A stretch of DNA of 64,000 nt, taken from the NCBI RefSeq assembly GCF_947487515.1, contig NZ_CANKWO010000002.1, positions 496,001-560,000 of the forward strand. Direction: 5' to 3'. The notes below the pieces were generated by a model. The model saw only the letters and a list, made by a program, of their open reading frames with translations. It had not been told where the DNA came from and did not search any database. Below, piece by piece: positions 54,664 to 62,821 of this stretch. The translations under genes and the position numbers were made by a program. Positions within the stretch are counted from its first letter, which is position 1. Every line of letters starts with the position of its first letter. The DNA comes from an uncultured Litoreibacter sp. (GTDB taxonomy: Bacteria; Pseudomonadota; Alphaproteobacteria; Rhodobacterales; Rhodobacteraceae).

Positions 54664-55548
54664 CTATTGCACCAGACGATATTCAACCAGCTCTGTGCGT
54701 TGGAAAAATTTGAAATTATCGTCAGAGATCATCGTCACACGGATCACCCCTTCGGGGGTGGCCCAAACTGCTATCCCTTCCAGATTGTCATGCGTACCGG
54801 GGATGGTACGCAGTAACTCGCGTTCGTCCGTCAGCACATTACCGGCCAACCGGAAGCTTCGCACGCGGGTGGCAAACCCGTTCAACCCTGCAAGCTCCCG
54901 CTCCAGCAGATAGAACCGGTCATCGGGGCCAAAATCCGCGCCGACAGGCAAAAAGCCACCGCGACGGGGGATGCTTAACATGCGGTCCCAGCGACCATCG
55001 CGCAACCGGTACACAGGGAACGGGCGGTTCAGATTGCCTGATCTTTCCGGCATTGTGTAAAGCGCACCGGCCTTATCAATCGCCAGAGCTTCCAACGATG
55101 AATTGGATTGAAGCGCGCCCGCCCACGGCAGGTCCGGCAAAGTCCGCGCAGCATTTTGCAGGCCTCCATAGGCCAAAACCCGATGCGTGCCCTCAAATGA
55201 GATATAGATCGTCCCATCCGGCGCAATGGCCAAACCTTCCGCATCCGTGCGGTAGCTGCGCAGCGGGGCTCCTGCGGGGTTCTGGAGCGTCTCGAAGCGC
55301 AGGTTGTCCAACCCGCGAATGCGCCCTTCTCGGCGGACAATACGCCCCTCGGAGATCAACCCTTTGTCGGTGGTCGTAGTGAAGCGGTCACCGTTCCGGC
55401 TGAGTTCAAGCGACGAAAAGCCGCCAAAGCCCTCCACGTCCGAGCGCCACCCGTACCGGCTGACAAACTCCAATGACTGTGCGCAGGCAACCCCCGTCGA
55501 AACAACGAGGACCGCCAGCGCTACTTGGAGTTCAGAACGCCAACGCAT
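54664..55548 (-). CDS. esterase-like activity of phytase family protein
   Basis: 294 residues with a signal peptide ending near ACAQS. The body matches the phytase-like esterase family PF13449, a secreted beta-propeller: [41 protein letters not shown] and [10 protein letters not shown] are recognisable. The true substrate is generally unknown, and phytase activity should not be assumed. Its start lies 28 bases inside mepA, so translation is coupled to that gene. Confidence 0.85.
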   Translation of the reverse strand: MRWRSELQVALAVLVVSTGVACAQSLEFVSRYGWRSDVEGFGGFSSLELSRNGDRFTTTTDKGLISEGRIVRREGRIRGLDNLRFETLQNPAGAPLRSYRTDAEGLAIAPDGTIYISFEGTHRVLAYGGLQNAARTLPDLPWAGALQSNSSLEALAIDKAGALYTMPERSGNLNRPFPVYRLRDGRWDRMLSIPRRGGFLPVGADFGPDDRFYLLERELAGLNGFATRVRSFRLAGNVLTDERELLRTIPGTHDNLEGIAVWATPEGVIRVTMISDDNFKFFQRTELVEYRLVQ

Positions 55549-56402
55549 GCTTTTGGCAAATCTGCGAGCCGCAATTCCCGCCGCTTCTTGGCGGTGGTTT
55601 TAGGCGGGTTTTTCGGCGGGGGTGGTGGCTTCAAAATGTTGTTCACCCATTGCTGCGCATCAGCGCAACCGTCCCCTTTGGGTGGCGGGTCCTGATTGAC
55701 GCAACCTTTTGACCCTTTAGGGCAGCTCAGGCGCACGTGAAAATGGTAGTGATGCCCCCACCAAGGCCGGATTTTGCGCAACCAAGCGCGCTTTTTCTTG
55801 CTGCGGGCTTTCTCGTCCTTGCACATTTGCACCTTGGCCCCAGGAAAGACAAAAATGCGCGCCACACGCGGATCACTCGCGGCTGCTTTCAAAATGTTAT
55901 GATGCGCGCGGGTCCATTTGTCGTTCACATAAGCCCCGCCAGCGCGGCGCATGGAGATGGCGGATAGGTTCTCGCGCTGGTTGCGGTTCAAATTCACGCG
56001 TTCGACCGGATTCATCCAGATATCTGCGTCCAACCCCAGTTGGTGACTGCGGTGACCAGTTAGCATCGGGCCGCCTCGGGGTTGTGAAAAATCGCCGAAA
56101 TACAGGCCTTTCCAGCCTTGCTTCACCGCGACGCGGCTAAGTTTCTGGCCAAAATCAATCAGCTCTGGGTGGCCCCAATTGCGGTTGCGGGATAGCCGCA
56201 TGGATTGCCATGTCGGACCGGTCTCCGGCATCTGTATCAAGCCCGCCGCGCACCCTTTTGCATAGGATCCATAGGCGGCTGCTTTTTGTTGGGAACCATC
56301 GCGTTTGGCGCCAAAATGTTGCTTTGCCAATTTCTCAGCGCTTGCTGAGCCTGCCAAGCAGACCACAGCCAAGGCCACACCGATTAAGTGTCGGATTCCC
56401 AT
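55521..56402 (-). CDS. mepA: penicillin-insensitive murein endopeptidase
   Basis: Periplasmic zinc DD-endopeptidase of the LAS family that cuts peptide cross-links in peptidoglycan. 293 residues with a signal peptide ending at ASAEK. Metal and catalytic residues are in [15 protein letters not shown] near residue 115 and [10 protein letters not shown] near residue 220; conserved cysteines follow ([13 protein letters not shown]). The proline- and lysine-rich stretch [11 protein letters not shown] near the C-terminus is a linker-like tail. It overlaps the transporter gene upstream by 19 bases and the phytase-like gene by 28. Confidence 0.94.
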   Translation of the reverse strand: MGIRHLIGVALAVVCLAGSASAEKLAKQHFGAKRDGSQQKAAAYGSYAKGCAAGLIQMPETGPTWQSMRLSRNRNWGHPELIDFGQKLSRVAVKQGWKGLYFGDFSQPRGGPMLTGHRSHQLGLDADIWMNPVERVNLNRNQRENLSAISMRRAGGAYVNDKWTRAHHNILKAAASDPRVARIFVFPGAKVQMCKDEKARSKKKRAWLRKIRPWWGHHYHFHVRLSCPKGSKGCVNQDPPPKGDGCADAQQWVNNILKPPPPPKNPPKTTAKKRRELRLADLPKACVGVLNSK

Positions 56403-57787
56403 ACTGCGTCGTCCTCTCCGTCTGGTTTAACCCAGATTAACAGGACCAGCCCCAAAAGGAAGAGCCCTATAAGCGGAGTTACGCCAATACGTTGCGACCC
56501 TGTGGCCATGGTGGTCATGGCGATTAACGCAGGCGCCAGAAAGGACGTCGCCTTGCCTGCCAATGCGTATAAACCGAAGGCTTCTGTCATCCGCTTGGGG
56601 TTGGCTTGGCGGACCATCATGGTGCGCGACGCAGACTGGATAGTACCGCCCGCAGCCCCGACAAGAATGCCCGCCAGATAGAATGCAATGTCCGATGCCG
56701 TGCGACCGGCGATGATGCCTTCGTCCGATACTGGCACCCCGTAGATCGACGTCGGCGTAATCATAACAATCGAAATCGCGGCAATAATCAGGGCAAGAAT
56801 AGACACAAGAATAACCGGCTTAGGCCCAAACCGGCTGTCCGCGCGCCCGCCCAGATAGGCGGCGATCGCGCCTCCAATCACAGCAAGAATGCCAAAAACG
56901 CCAACATCAATCACGCTCCAACCCAACACGCCGACGGCATAGATACCTCCAAAGGTATACATCCCGTTTAGCGCGTCCCGATACAGCATGGAGGACGCAA
57001 GATAATGCGCCAAACTTGGGCTTTGCGGCAGCTTCTTGATCGTGCGTCCCAAGCTGCGCAGCCCGTCAACAAACACGCCCTTTACGCGCGCCGGCTGATC
57101 CTTCGGGTCGCGGACCCAAACGAAGAACGGCACCATGAAGATCGCAAACCAGACTGCAGAAAACACCCCTACAAAGCGCGTGCCTTCACGCGCGTCTGCA
57201 TCCAATCCGCCCAGCGGTGAGATGCCAATCAAGGTTCGACCCTGACTGTTTTCGGCCAAGAACACCAACGCCAGAACCAAAGCCGATACTCCGCCGACAT
57301 AGCCTAGCGCCCAGCCGGATCCTGAAACCCGCCCGATCTCTTCGCGCGTGCCCAACTCGGGCAGCATCGCATTGGTGAAGATGGTGGCGAATTCCATCCC
57401 CGCCAAGCCGATGATGAACAACCCCAGAACCAAAACCATATTGAACCCCTCAGGGTCGGCGAACCAAGTGCCAGCGGCACCCACGGCATAAAGAAGCGAA
57501 AACACCCAGATGTAGGGCAACCTGCGTCCGGTGCTGTCAGCAATTGCGCCCAACAGCGGAGCACAAAACGCGATCAGCAATCCAGAAATGGTCAATGCCC
57601 AGCCCCAAATGCTTTGTGCATTTGCCTTCGCCATGTCTTCGGCCATGCCGCCCGCGATATATTGAGCGGTCACAATCTCAGCAAAATAGGGCCCGAAAAT
57701 GAATGTTAGAAGCAGCGTGTTATACGGCTGGGAGGCCCAGTCGAACATGAACCAGCCCCAAATTCGCTTCTTAGCAGACGTTGCCAT
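56384..57787 (-). CDS. UMF1-family MFS transporter
   Basis: 467 residues and about twelve membrane segments. The N-terminal WGWFMFDWASQPYNTLLLTFIFGPYF is the signature of the UMF1/Atg22-like group of the major facilitator superfamily. The ligand is unknown; related fungal proteins export amino acids from vacuoles. Overlap with mepA suggests a role linked to wall turnover, for example moving released peptides or sugars, but this is inference. It is the first gene of the overlapping three-gene unit. Confidence 0.88.
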   Translation of the reverse strand: MATSAKKRIWGWFMFDWASQPYNTLLLTFIFGPYFAEIVTAQYIAGGMAEDMAKANAQSIWGWALTISGLLIAFCAPLLGAIADSTGRRLPYIWVFSLLYAVGAAGTWFADPEGFNMVLVLGLFIIGLAGMEFATIFTNAMLPELGTREEIGRVSGSGWALGYVGGVSALVLALVFLAENSQGRTLIGISPLGGLDADAREGTRFVGVFSAVWFAIFMVPFFVWVRDPKDQPARVKGVFVDGLRSLGRTIKKLPQSPSLAHYLASSMLYRDALNGMYTFGGIYAVGVLGWSVIDVGVFGILAVIGGAIAAYLGGRADSRFGPKPVILVSILALIIAAISIVMITPTSIYGVPVSDEGIIAGRTASDIAFYLAGILVGAAGGTIQSASRTMMVRQANPKRMTEAFGLYALAGKATSFLAPALIAMTTMATGSQRIGVTPLIGLFLLGLVLLIWVKPDGEDDAVWESDT

Positions 57788-57925
57788 GTATTCGTTGTTC
57801 CCTTGAGTGGTACCGTTGACCTAGGGCCAATCGATCATCCAAAGCAAGGAATAACTTACCTTGCAAACCTGAGTTAAGCATAGAACAGAACACAGAAAAA
57901 TGCTGACGTATACGTCAATTTATAC

Positions 57926-58453
57926 TCAAAACGGGGGCCAAGGTCGCTGCTGCTCTGCGTCGATCCAAGCCTTAATCCATTGGGGAATTTCTGGAGTATC
58001 CAGCTGCAAATTCAGGGCACTCATCACGTCCTGAGGGGGAATGATTCCCGATTCTCCGGTCACGGCCGAGCGATACAAAATATGTGAGGTCGCTTCCCCC
58101 CGAACCCGCATGGATTGCTCCAGATACAAAAACTTGTCGTCCCAGCACACCGCGCGCGACCGCATTTCGATCCGGTCAAACATCCGGACTCGTTTGCGAT
58201 ACCGCACCGAGGCCCCCGCCATGGTCAAACCCCAGCGACGGTCTTTCAGCACCTTGATCAACCCCACCCGCATCGCCAAAGGCAGTCGCCCCATATCGTA
58301 TATCGACAAGGTCCGCCCGTTGTTCAATTCGCGCCAGACATCCAGATCCCAAGGCCAGCAGATATGGTAAGAGACATGTGTGTCCAGCGGGCCCAATGCG
58401 GGGTCGTTGCGGTGGCGAAAAAATTGAAAGATCAAACGAAGAAACGGATACAT
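57926..58453 (-). CDS. acyl-CoA thioesterase-like hotdog protein
   Basis: 175 residues of the 4HBT_2 thioesterase family. Key parts are LDTHVSYHICWPWDLDVWRELNNGRTLSIYDMGRLPL, in which the Asp/Asn-containing helix would carry the active site, and KFLYLEQSMRVRGE. An AGGAGCCTTT ribosome site precedes ATG. The natural acyl-CoA is unknown. It stands alone between the divergent YggT gene and the transporter gene, with a 138-base AT-rich gap on the latter side. Confidence 0.85.
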   Translation of the reverse strand: MYPFLRLIFQFFRHRNDPALGPLDTHVSYHICWPWDLDVWRELNNGRTLSIYDMGRLPLAMRVGLIKVLKDRRWGLTMAGASVRYRKRVRMFDRIEMRSRAVCWDDKFLYLEQSMRVRGEATSHILYRSAVTGESGIIPPQDVMSALNLQLDTPEIPQWIKAWIDAEQQRPWPPF

Positions 58454-58580
58454 AAAGGCTCCTGTGTTAAGGCCACAGATGACCTATTTCTGTACAACGT
58501 CAACCAAGATATGGCGTCACACCTTGCGCCTCGGCGGCTTGGCGCTTACCTAATTCGCAACCCATCAGCGGAGAGCCCGA

Positions 58581-58868
58581 ATGACAAGCCTGTTTCAAAT
58601 ATTGATGATGATCCTCGGCGTTGTGCGCACTGTGATCATTATCCACTTCATCATGAGTTGGCTGATTAGCTTTGGTGTTCTCAACATGCGCCAGCCCATC
58701 GTTGCGCAAATCTGGGACGGCTTGAACCGCCTGCTAGAGCCACTTTACGGCCCCATCCGTCGTATGTTGCCGCAAATGGGTGGGATCGACCTTAGCCCCG
58801 TCGTGGCGTTGCTTGGCATCTACGCGTTGCAGATCATCCTGACAAACAACGCCGCGCTCTTTTACTAA
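58581..58868 (+). CDS. YggT family protein
   Basis: 95-residue inner-membrane protein with two membrane segments around residues 4-28 and 65-90. The loop has the YggT signature RLLEPLYGPIRRMLPQMGGIDLSPVVALLG. YggT proteins are linked to osmotic stress and to cell-division or photosystem assembly in different groups; here the role is unknown. GGAGAGCCCGA precedes ATG. It converges on msrA with 16 bases between stops. Confidence 0.92.
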   Translation: MTSLFQILMMILGVVRTVIIIHFIMSWLISFGVLNMRQPIVAQIWDGLNRLLEPLYGPIRRMLPQMGGIDLSPVVALLGIYALQIILTNNAALFY

Positions 58869-58884
58869 GCGCGGCGCCTAAAGC

Positions 58885-59535
58885 CTAATGGGCGAAGGCA
58901 GCAGCCTTGCCCCAAAGCTGTTTGACCCGTTGATCACGCCCGCAGGCTTCACGGTACTTCTTGTAAGCCACCGCCTTTGAGCGCGGGCCAAAACGGGTGA
59001 TCACGATCTTATCTTGCTTGTAGTAATCCTGATGATAGGCATCTGCCGGATAGAACCCCGATGCGTTGTGGATGGGCGTCACAATCTTCTGGCCCAATGC
59101 CGCCTCAGCTTCCGCCTTTGAGGCTTCTGCCGCTTTTCGCTCTGCTGCATTGGCAACGAATATCGCAGTGGTGTAGCTTTCGCCGCGATCACAAAACTGC
59201 CCGCCCGCATCTGTTGGATCAATGGACCGGAAAAACAGATCATACAACGCTTTGGGGTTGGTTTTAGACGGGTCATAGTCAATCTGCACCGCCTCCAAAT
59301 GGCCCGAGCCACCTGCGGTCACTTGCTTGTAGGTCGGGTTCGCTTTTTTGCCACCGGTGAAGCCTGACACAGCTTCGTTCACCCCGCTCACGCTTTCAAA
59401 GTCGCTTTCCACGCACCAGAAACACCCGCCTGCGACGGTAATTTTGGCGGCCTGCGCTTGCTGCACCGACAGCCCACCTAGGACGGCCAAAGACAAGACA
59501 GCGGCGCTGTGACGAAACATTGCAGTGGGGGTCAT
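58885..59535 (-). CDS. msrA: peptide-methionine (S)-S-oxide reductase MsrA
   Basis: Repairs oxidised methionine in proteins. 216 residues; the active site is VAGGCFWCVESDFE with the catalytic cysteine near residue 39. The first 30 residues form a Sec signal peptide (LAVLGGLSVQQAQA), so this copy is predicted to act in the periplasm, unlike the standard cytoplasmic MsrA. Further cysteines for recycling lie in GQFCDRG and EACGRD. The ATG at 59535 has GTAGGAGAACTTC before it. Confidence 0.94.
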   Translation of the reverse strand: MTPTAMFRHSAAVLSLAVLGGLSVQQAQAAKITVAGGCFWCVESDFESVSGVNEAVSGFTGGKKANPTYKQVTAGGSGHLEAVQIDYDPSKTNPKALYDLFFRSIDPTDAGGQFCDRGESYTTAIFVANAAERKAAEASKAEAEAALGQKIVTPIHNASGFYPADAYHQDYYKQDKIVITRFGPRSKAVAYKKYREACGRDQRVKQLWGKAAAFAH

Positions 59536-59619
59536 GAAGTTCTCCTACAAGAATTGCTGCAACAGTGGGTAACATCCCCTCCCGCGCTGGCAATTAAAGT
59601 CCTTGTGAGGTGGTGGTGA

Positions 59620-60678
59620 TCACAACCCTTCGATATAGGCGTCAATCGCTTCTACGCGGGCGGCGCTAGAGGGGTGGGTGGAGTTCCACTGCGGTGGCTC
59701 GCTATCGCCAAAACGGCCATCCAGCTCCTTAAAGAACCGCTTCAGACCGGCGGGGTCAAAACCGGACGCCTTCGACAGCCTCAGTCCAAATTCATCCGCC
59801 GAGGTTTCCTGCGCGCGGCTGAACGACAAAGACAGCAACACATTGCCTTCCAACACAACGTCTTCCAAAATTGGCCCCACATCCCCCGCCAAGAATGCGA
59901 TCAGCACATACATGCTGAGAGATCGGTAAATACGCTTGAGCCCGTGCTGCTCCACCACATGCCCGATCTCATGCCCCAAAACACCGGCCATGACATCGAC
60001 GTCTGGGAAGTCTTTCACAAACTCATCCGTAATCACCATCGTGCCGCCAGGCAGCGCAAAGGCGTTGGGGCCCATGCCTGGAACATTGCGAAACAGCAAC
60101 TCGAAGCTGTGTTCCTGCTGCGTGTCATCGGGCAAGGAGTTGACCAACCGCAGGTAAATTTTCTCTACCTGCTCTTTTTGTTCGTCAGACAGTTCCGAAG
60201 GCTCTGCCATGGTGAAATCGATGGTCCTCATGCTGCCAACGTCGATTTGCTCAATCACGGCAGGCGGCGTCATCGCAATCGCGGCTGCAGCCAGAATATC
60301 CAGCCCATATCGCCACAACACCCATGCGGCCGCAAGACATATGGCCACAACTCCGATCAGGCGCGCGTTGAAGCCCTCGTAATGGTGCAACAAAGAGCCG
60401 CGGGTCTTTCCCGTCAACTCCTCAATGGCGTCATGATCCGTTGTCTCGAACACGGCGCCATCTGGAAAGGTAATCTTGCGCGCGACGGACCCCAACGGCG
60501 GGTCGATTTGCAGGTCGGACAAATAGGCGCTCGCCAGAACCGCGCGCTCGTCATTTTGAATGTCGACCCAAAGGTCTTCGCCCCCTTCGCGCGTGATTAG
60601 TCGCGCGGGTTGGCGATAGGAGGAACGCGCCGCATAGGCGTGGCCGTGAAGGCCTCTAAGGTGCGGCGCGTTGCTCAT
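59620..60678 (-). CDS. M48 family metallopeptidase
   Basis: 352 residues. Residues 1-105 form a beta-rich N-terminal domain that carries no signal peptide and includes KITFPDGAVFETTDHDAIEEL. One membrane segment follows (about 106-130). The M48 protease domain has the zinc site GVLGHEIGHVVEQHG near residue 225 and the third ligand in ETSADEFG. The layout puts the N-domain in the cytoplasm and the protease in the periplasm. The start MSNAPHL lies four bases after the DUF898 stop; the track ORF begins inside that gene. Coupling suggests the two membrane proteins work together. Confidence 0.9.
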   Translation of the reverse strand: MSNAPHLRGLHGHAYAARSSYRQPARLITREGGEDLWVDIQNDERAVLASAYLSDLQIDPPLGSVARKITFPDGAVFETTDHDAIEELTGKTRGSLLHHYEGFNARLIGVVAICLAAAWVLWRYGLDILAAAAIAMTPPAVIEQIDVGSMRTIDFTMAEPSELSDEQKEQVEKIYLRLVNSLPDDTQQEHSFELLFRNVPGMGPNAFALPGGTMVITDEFVKDFPDVDVMAGVLGHEIGHVVEQHGLKRIYRSLSMYVLIAFLAGDVGPILEDVVLEGNVLLSLSFSRAQETSADEFGLRLSKASGFDPAGLKRFFKELDGRFGDSEPPQWNSTHPSSAARVEAIDAYIEGL

Positions 60679-60682
60679 CTGC

Positions 60683-61747
60683 TTAAATCGGCAAGCCGAC
60701 GTCGATGGCTTCGAGGTCAGTGTAGGCATCCCCCATGGCACCACCGGCTTCTTGCTGCTGGGTCACAAAGTCATCCAAAGAACCACCCGGGATTAGTCCA
60801 GTGTGGGACGCCATGTAGCGCGCCATGCGAACCTGTGCCCAAGGCAACATCAAGAACAATGTGCAAACAACCACAACCATGCTGGACACAGCGATCCAAA
60901 GCAGCTTGGGTGCCGTCACGTTGGAGGCAAATTTATGTCCGCCATCCAAGGTTGTGTTGTTGTAGATCGCGTTGCGCGTCAAGGCTTGGTAGATGAACGC
61001 AGCAGGCAAGAAAGCAACGAAAAAGATCAGGTAGAACAACGCAATGATCGAAGCGCCTTGCTCTGGGTTATGTTCGATATTTTCCATGGCATACGCGAAG
61101 TTTGCGAAGCTAAATCCTGTCACAACAACGCTGCAAAAACCGACGACGACGATCCATGCAATGGCAACAAGGAAGGCTTTGTAAAACGGTCCAAGGCCAA
61201 CTTCCATATTGAACCTTGCTTGGCCCAATTTGTGATTGTTGATCGAGAAACTTTTTGTCGCACGGTCCAAAATTGGCAGAGTTGTATACAACGTTAAAAC
61301 AGTCAGAAGTGGATAAACGATAAAGACCAAAAACGCCTGACCAACTGCGCCTACGAACCCGAAACGCACATTCGAAAAACTCGTCATACGCGCGTTAAAG
61401 ATCATTGAGCGCACGATCAACCAAGGGAAAGCAACCAGCAATCCCAAAACAAGAATAATCGCCAAAAACGGGCTCATCGCTGCCGCAACCTGAAAGACAA
61501 TGAACGCGGCAATCACGATCAGCCGGCCAATAAGGATTTGCTTGCCGGTGGCGTGGTAGTCGAAGTTGCGGCCTTCAACGATTGTATGGTTGTGAAAGTA
61601 TTTCTTGGTGCGAACTTTGGCCCAAGCGGAATAGATACCTAATGTAACAATGCTCAAAAGTAAGTTGACGATCCAGATGCCAAACCATTCTTTGGCGTTT
61701 CCAGTAAATTCAAACGGCTTAGCGTTTGCAGGTAAGTTAGTACTCAT
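60683..61747 (-). CDS. DUF898 (YjgN-like) membrane protein
   Basis: 354 residues with about six to seven membrane segments. The N-terminus FEFTGNAKEWFGIWIVNLLLSIVTLGIYSAWAKVR and the FDYHATGKQILIGR segment identify the DUF898/YjgN family, whose function is not established. A good ribosome site, GAGGGAAATTTGCA, precedes ATG. It is the first gene of a pair with the M48 protease, separated by four bases, and is divergent from the sulfotransferase-like gene over a 230-base gap without other features. Confidence 0.9.
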   Translation of the reverse strand: MSTNLPANAKPFEFTGNAKEWFGIWIVNLLLSIVTLGIYSAWAKVRTKKYFHNHTIVEGRNFDYHATGKQILIGRLIVIAAFIVFQVAAAMSPFLAIILVLGLLVAFPWLIVRSMIFNARMTSFSNVRFGFVGAVGQAFLVFIVYPLLTVLTLYTTLPILDRATKSFSINNHKLGQARFNMEVGLGPFYKAFLVAIAWIVVVGFCSVVVTGFSFANFAYAMENIEHNPEQGASIIALFYLIFFVAFLPAAFIYQALTRNAIYNNTTLDGGHKFASNVTAPKLLWIAVSSMVVVVCTLFLMLPWAQVRMARYMASHTGLIPGGSLDDFVTQQQEAGGAMGDAYTDLEAIDVGLPI

Positions 61748-61977
61748 TGCAAATTTCCCTCATATTCAATGTCGCTCTTTTTTCGCCGATCATAGCTTAC
61801 GTCAACTCTTTTGTGAATCCTGTGGCCCCGTTCCGATTTTTCTGGCCCGATTGTGGGATTCAAGGTCTATGTTTTGGCAGGAGGCCATGAAGGCACCCAG
61901 CAGATTTCCCAACGCGGCCGCGGCAACCTTTTGTCCGGCGCGTGCCTGTCGGTTTTGAATAAGGAGTTCATCGCGCC

Positions 61978-62679
61978 ATGAAAATTGCCATGTGGTCCGG
62001 CCCCCGCAATCTGTCGACAGCGATGATGTATAGCTTTGGGAACCGTGCAGATTTCGACGTCATGGATGAGCCGTTTTATGCCGCTTACCTAAAGCTATCC
62101 GCCACGTCTCACCCGATGGGGGAAGAGATCATGCGGGCACATGAAACCGACCCTGATTTGGTTGCCGCGACCTGCGCGGCCCCAGCGGCACAGCACCGTT
62201 ATATGAAACATATGCCTCACCACATGCTGGAAACCATGCCGATGGGTTGGGCAGATGATTGCGTCAACATCCATCTGATCCGCCACCCTGCGCGTGTCAT
62301 CGCCAGCTACAGTGCCAAGCGCCAGAACCCGACATTGGAAGACATCGGCTACGTCCAGCAAACAGAGCTGTTCAAACAGGTCGGCGGCTACGTCATCGAC
62401 AGCCATGACATTCGCAAGAACCCTGAGGCTGCGCTGCGGTGTTTATGCGAAGTTATTGGCCTGCCGTTCTCCGACACCATGTTGCATTGGCCGGCGGGTC
62501 CGAAAGAATTCGACGGGGTCTGGGCGTCGCATTGGTACGGGGCGGTTCATCGCTCCACTGGCTTTGCGGGGGCTGAAGGGCCCTTGCCGCAGTTGGAGGG
62601 GCACGCCGCTGAACTTTGCGCAATGGCGCTTCCGCACTACGAGGCGCTAAAGACCCGTAAACTGCTAATCACATCATAA
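61978..62679 (+). CDS. sulfotransferase-like protein
   Basis: 233 residues with a phosphosulfate-binding-loop-like N-terminus KIAMWSGPRNLSTAMMYSFG and a later HLIRHPARVIASYSAKR, the second PAPS-contact pattern of sulfotransferases. Members of this group are annotated as sulfotransferase family proteins, but the substrate and even the reaction are unproven. AAGGAG lies eleven bases before ATG. The gene converges on argG; the 142-base gap between them holds several inverted repeats. Confidence 0.82.
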   Translation: MKIAMWSGPRNLSTAMMYSFGNRADFDVMDEPFYAAYLKLSATSHPMGEEIMRAHETDPDLVAATCAAPAAQHRYMKHMPHHMLETMPMGWADDCVNIHLIRHPARVIASYSAKRQNPTLEDIGYVQQTELFKQVGGYVIDSHDIRKNPEAALRCLCEVIGLPFSDTMLHWPAGPKEFDGVWASHWYGAVHRSTGFAGAEGPLPQLEGHAAELCAMALPHYEALKTRKLLITS

Positions 62680-62737
62680 TTGGCGGGTATTTGATCCGAT
62701 TGCGTTTACGAGATTTCAATACCCGTAAACGCCAATC
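62680..62737. repeat. alternative inverted repeats after the sulfotransferase gene
   Basis: The right arm AATACCCGTAAACGCCAATC (62718-62737) can pair with two different left arms. TTGGCGGGTATT (62680-62691) pairs with its two ends, leaving a bulge, and GATTGCGTTTACG (62698-62710) pairs with its 3' part with one base bulged. The two foldings exclude each other. Confidence 0.55.
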
Positions 62738-62785
62738 AAAATTGTTCTTCGGGATCAGCTGCAAAAAATTAACAACAAAACCCCT

Positions 62786-62809
62786 GAGGTAACCCATGGG
62801 TTACCTCAA
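62786..62809. terminator. bidirectional terminator between argG and the sulfotransferase gene
   Basis: A perfect 24-base palindrome, TGAGGTAACCCA and its complement. On plus it is followed by AGTTTTATTC, on minus by GGGGTTTTGTTG, so it can stop transcription from both convergent genes. The palindrome has no separate loop, so the hairpin tip would open by a few pairs. Confidence 0.7.
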
Positions 62810-62821
62810 GTTTTATTCAAA

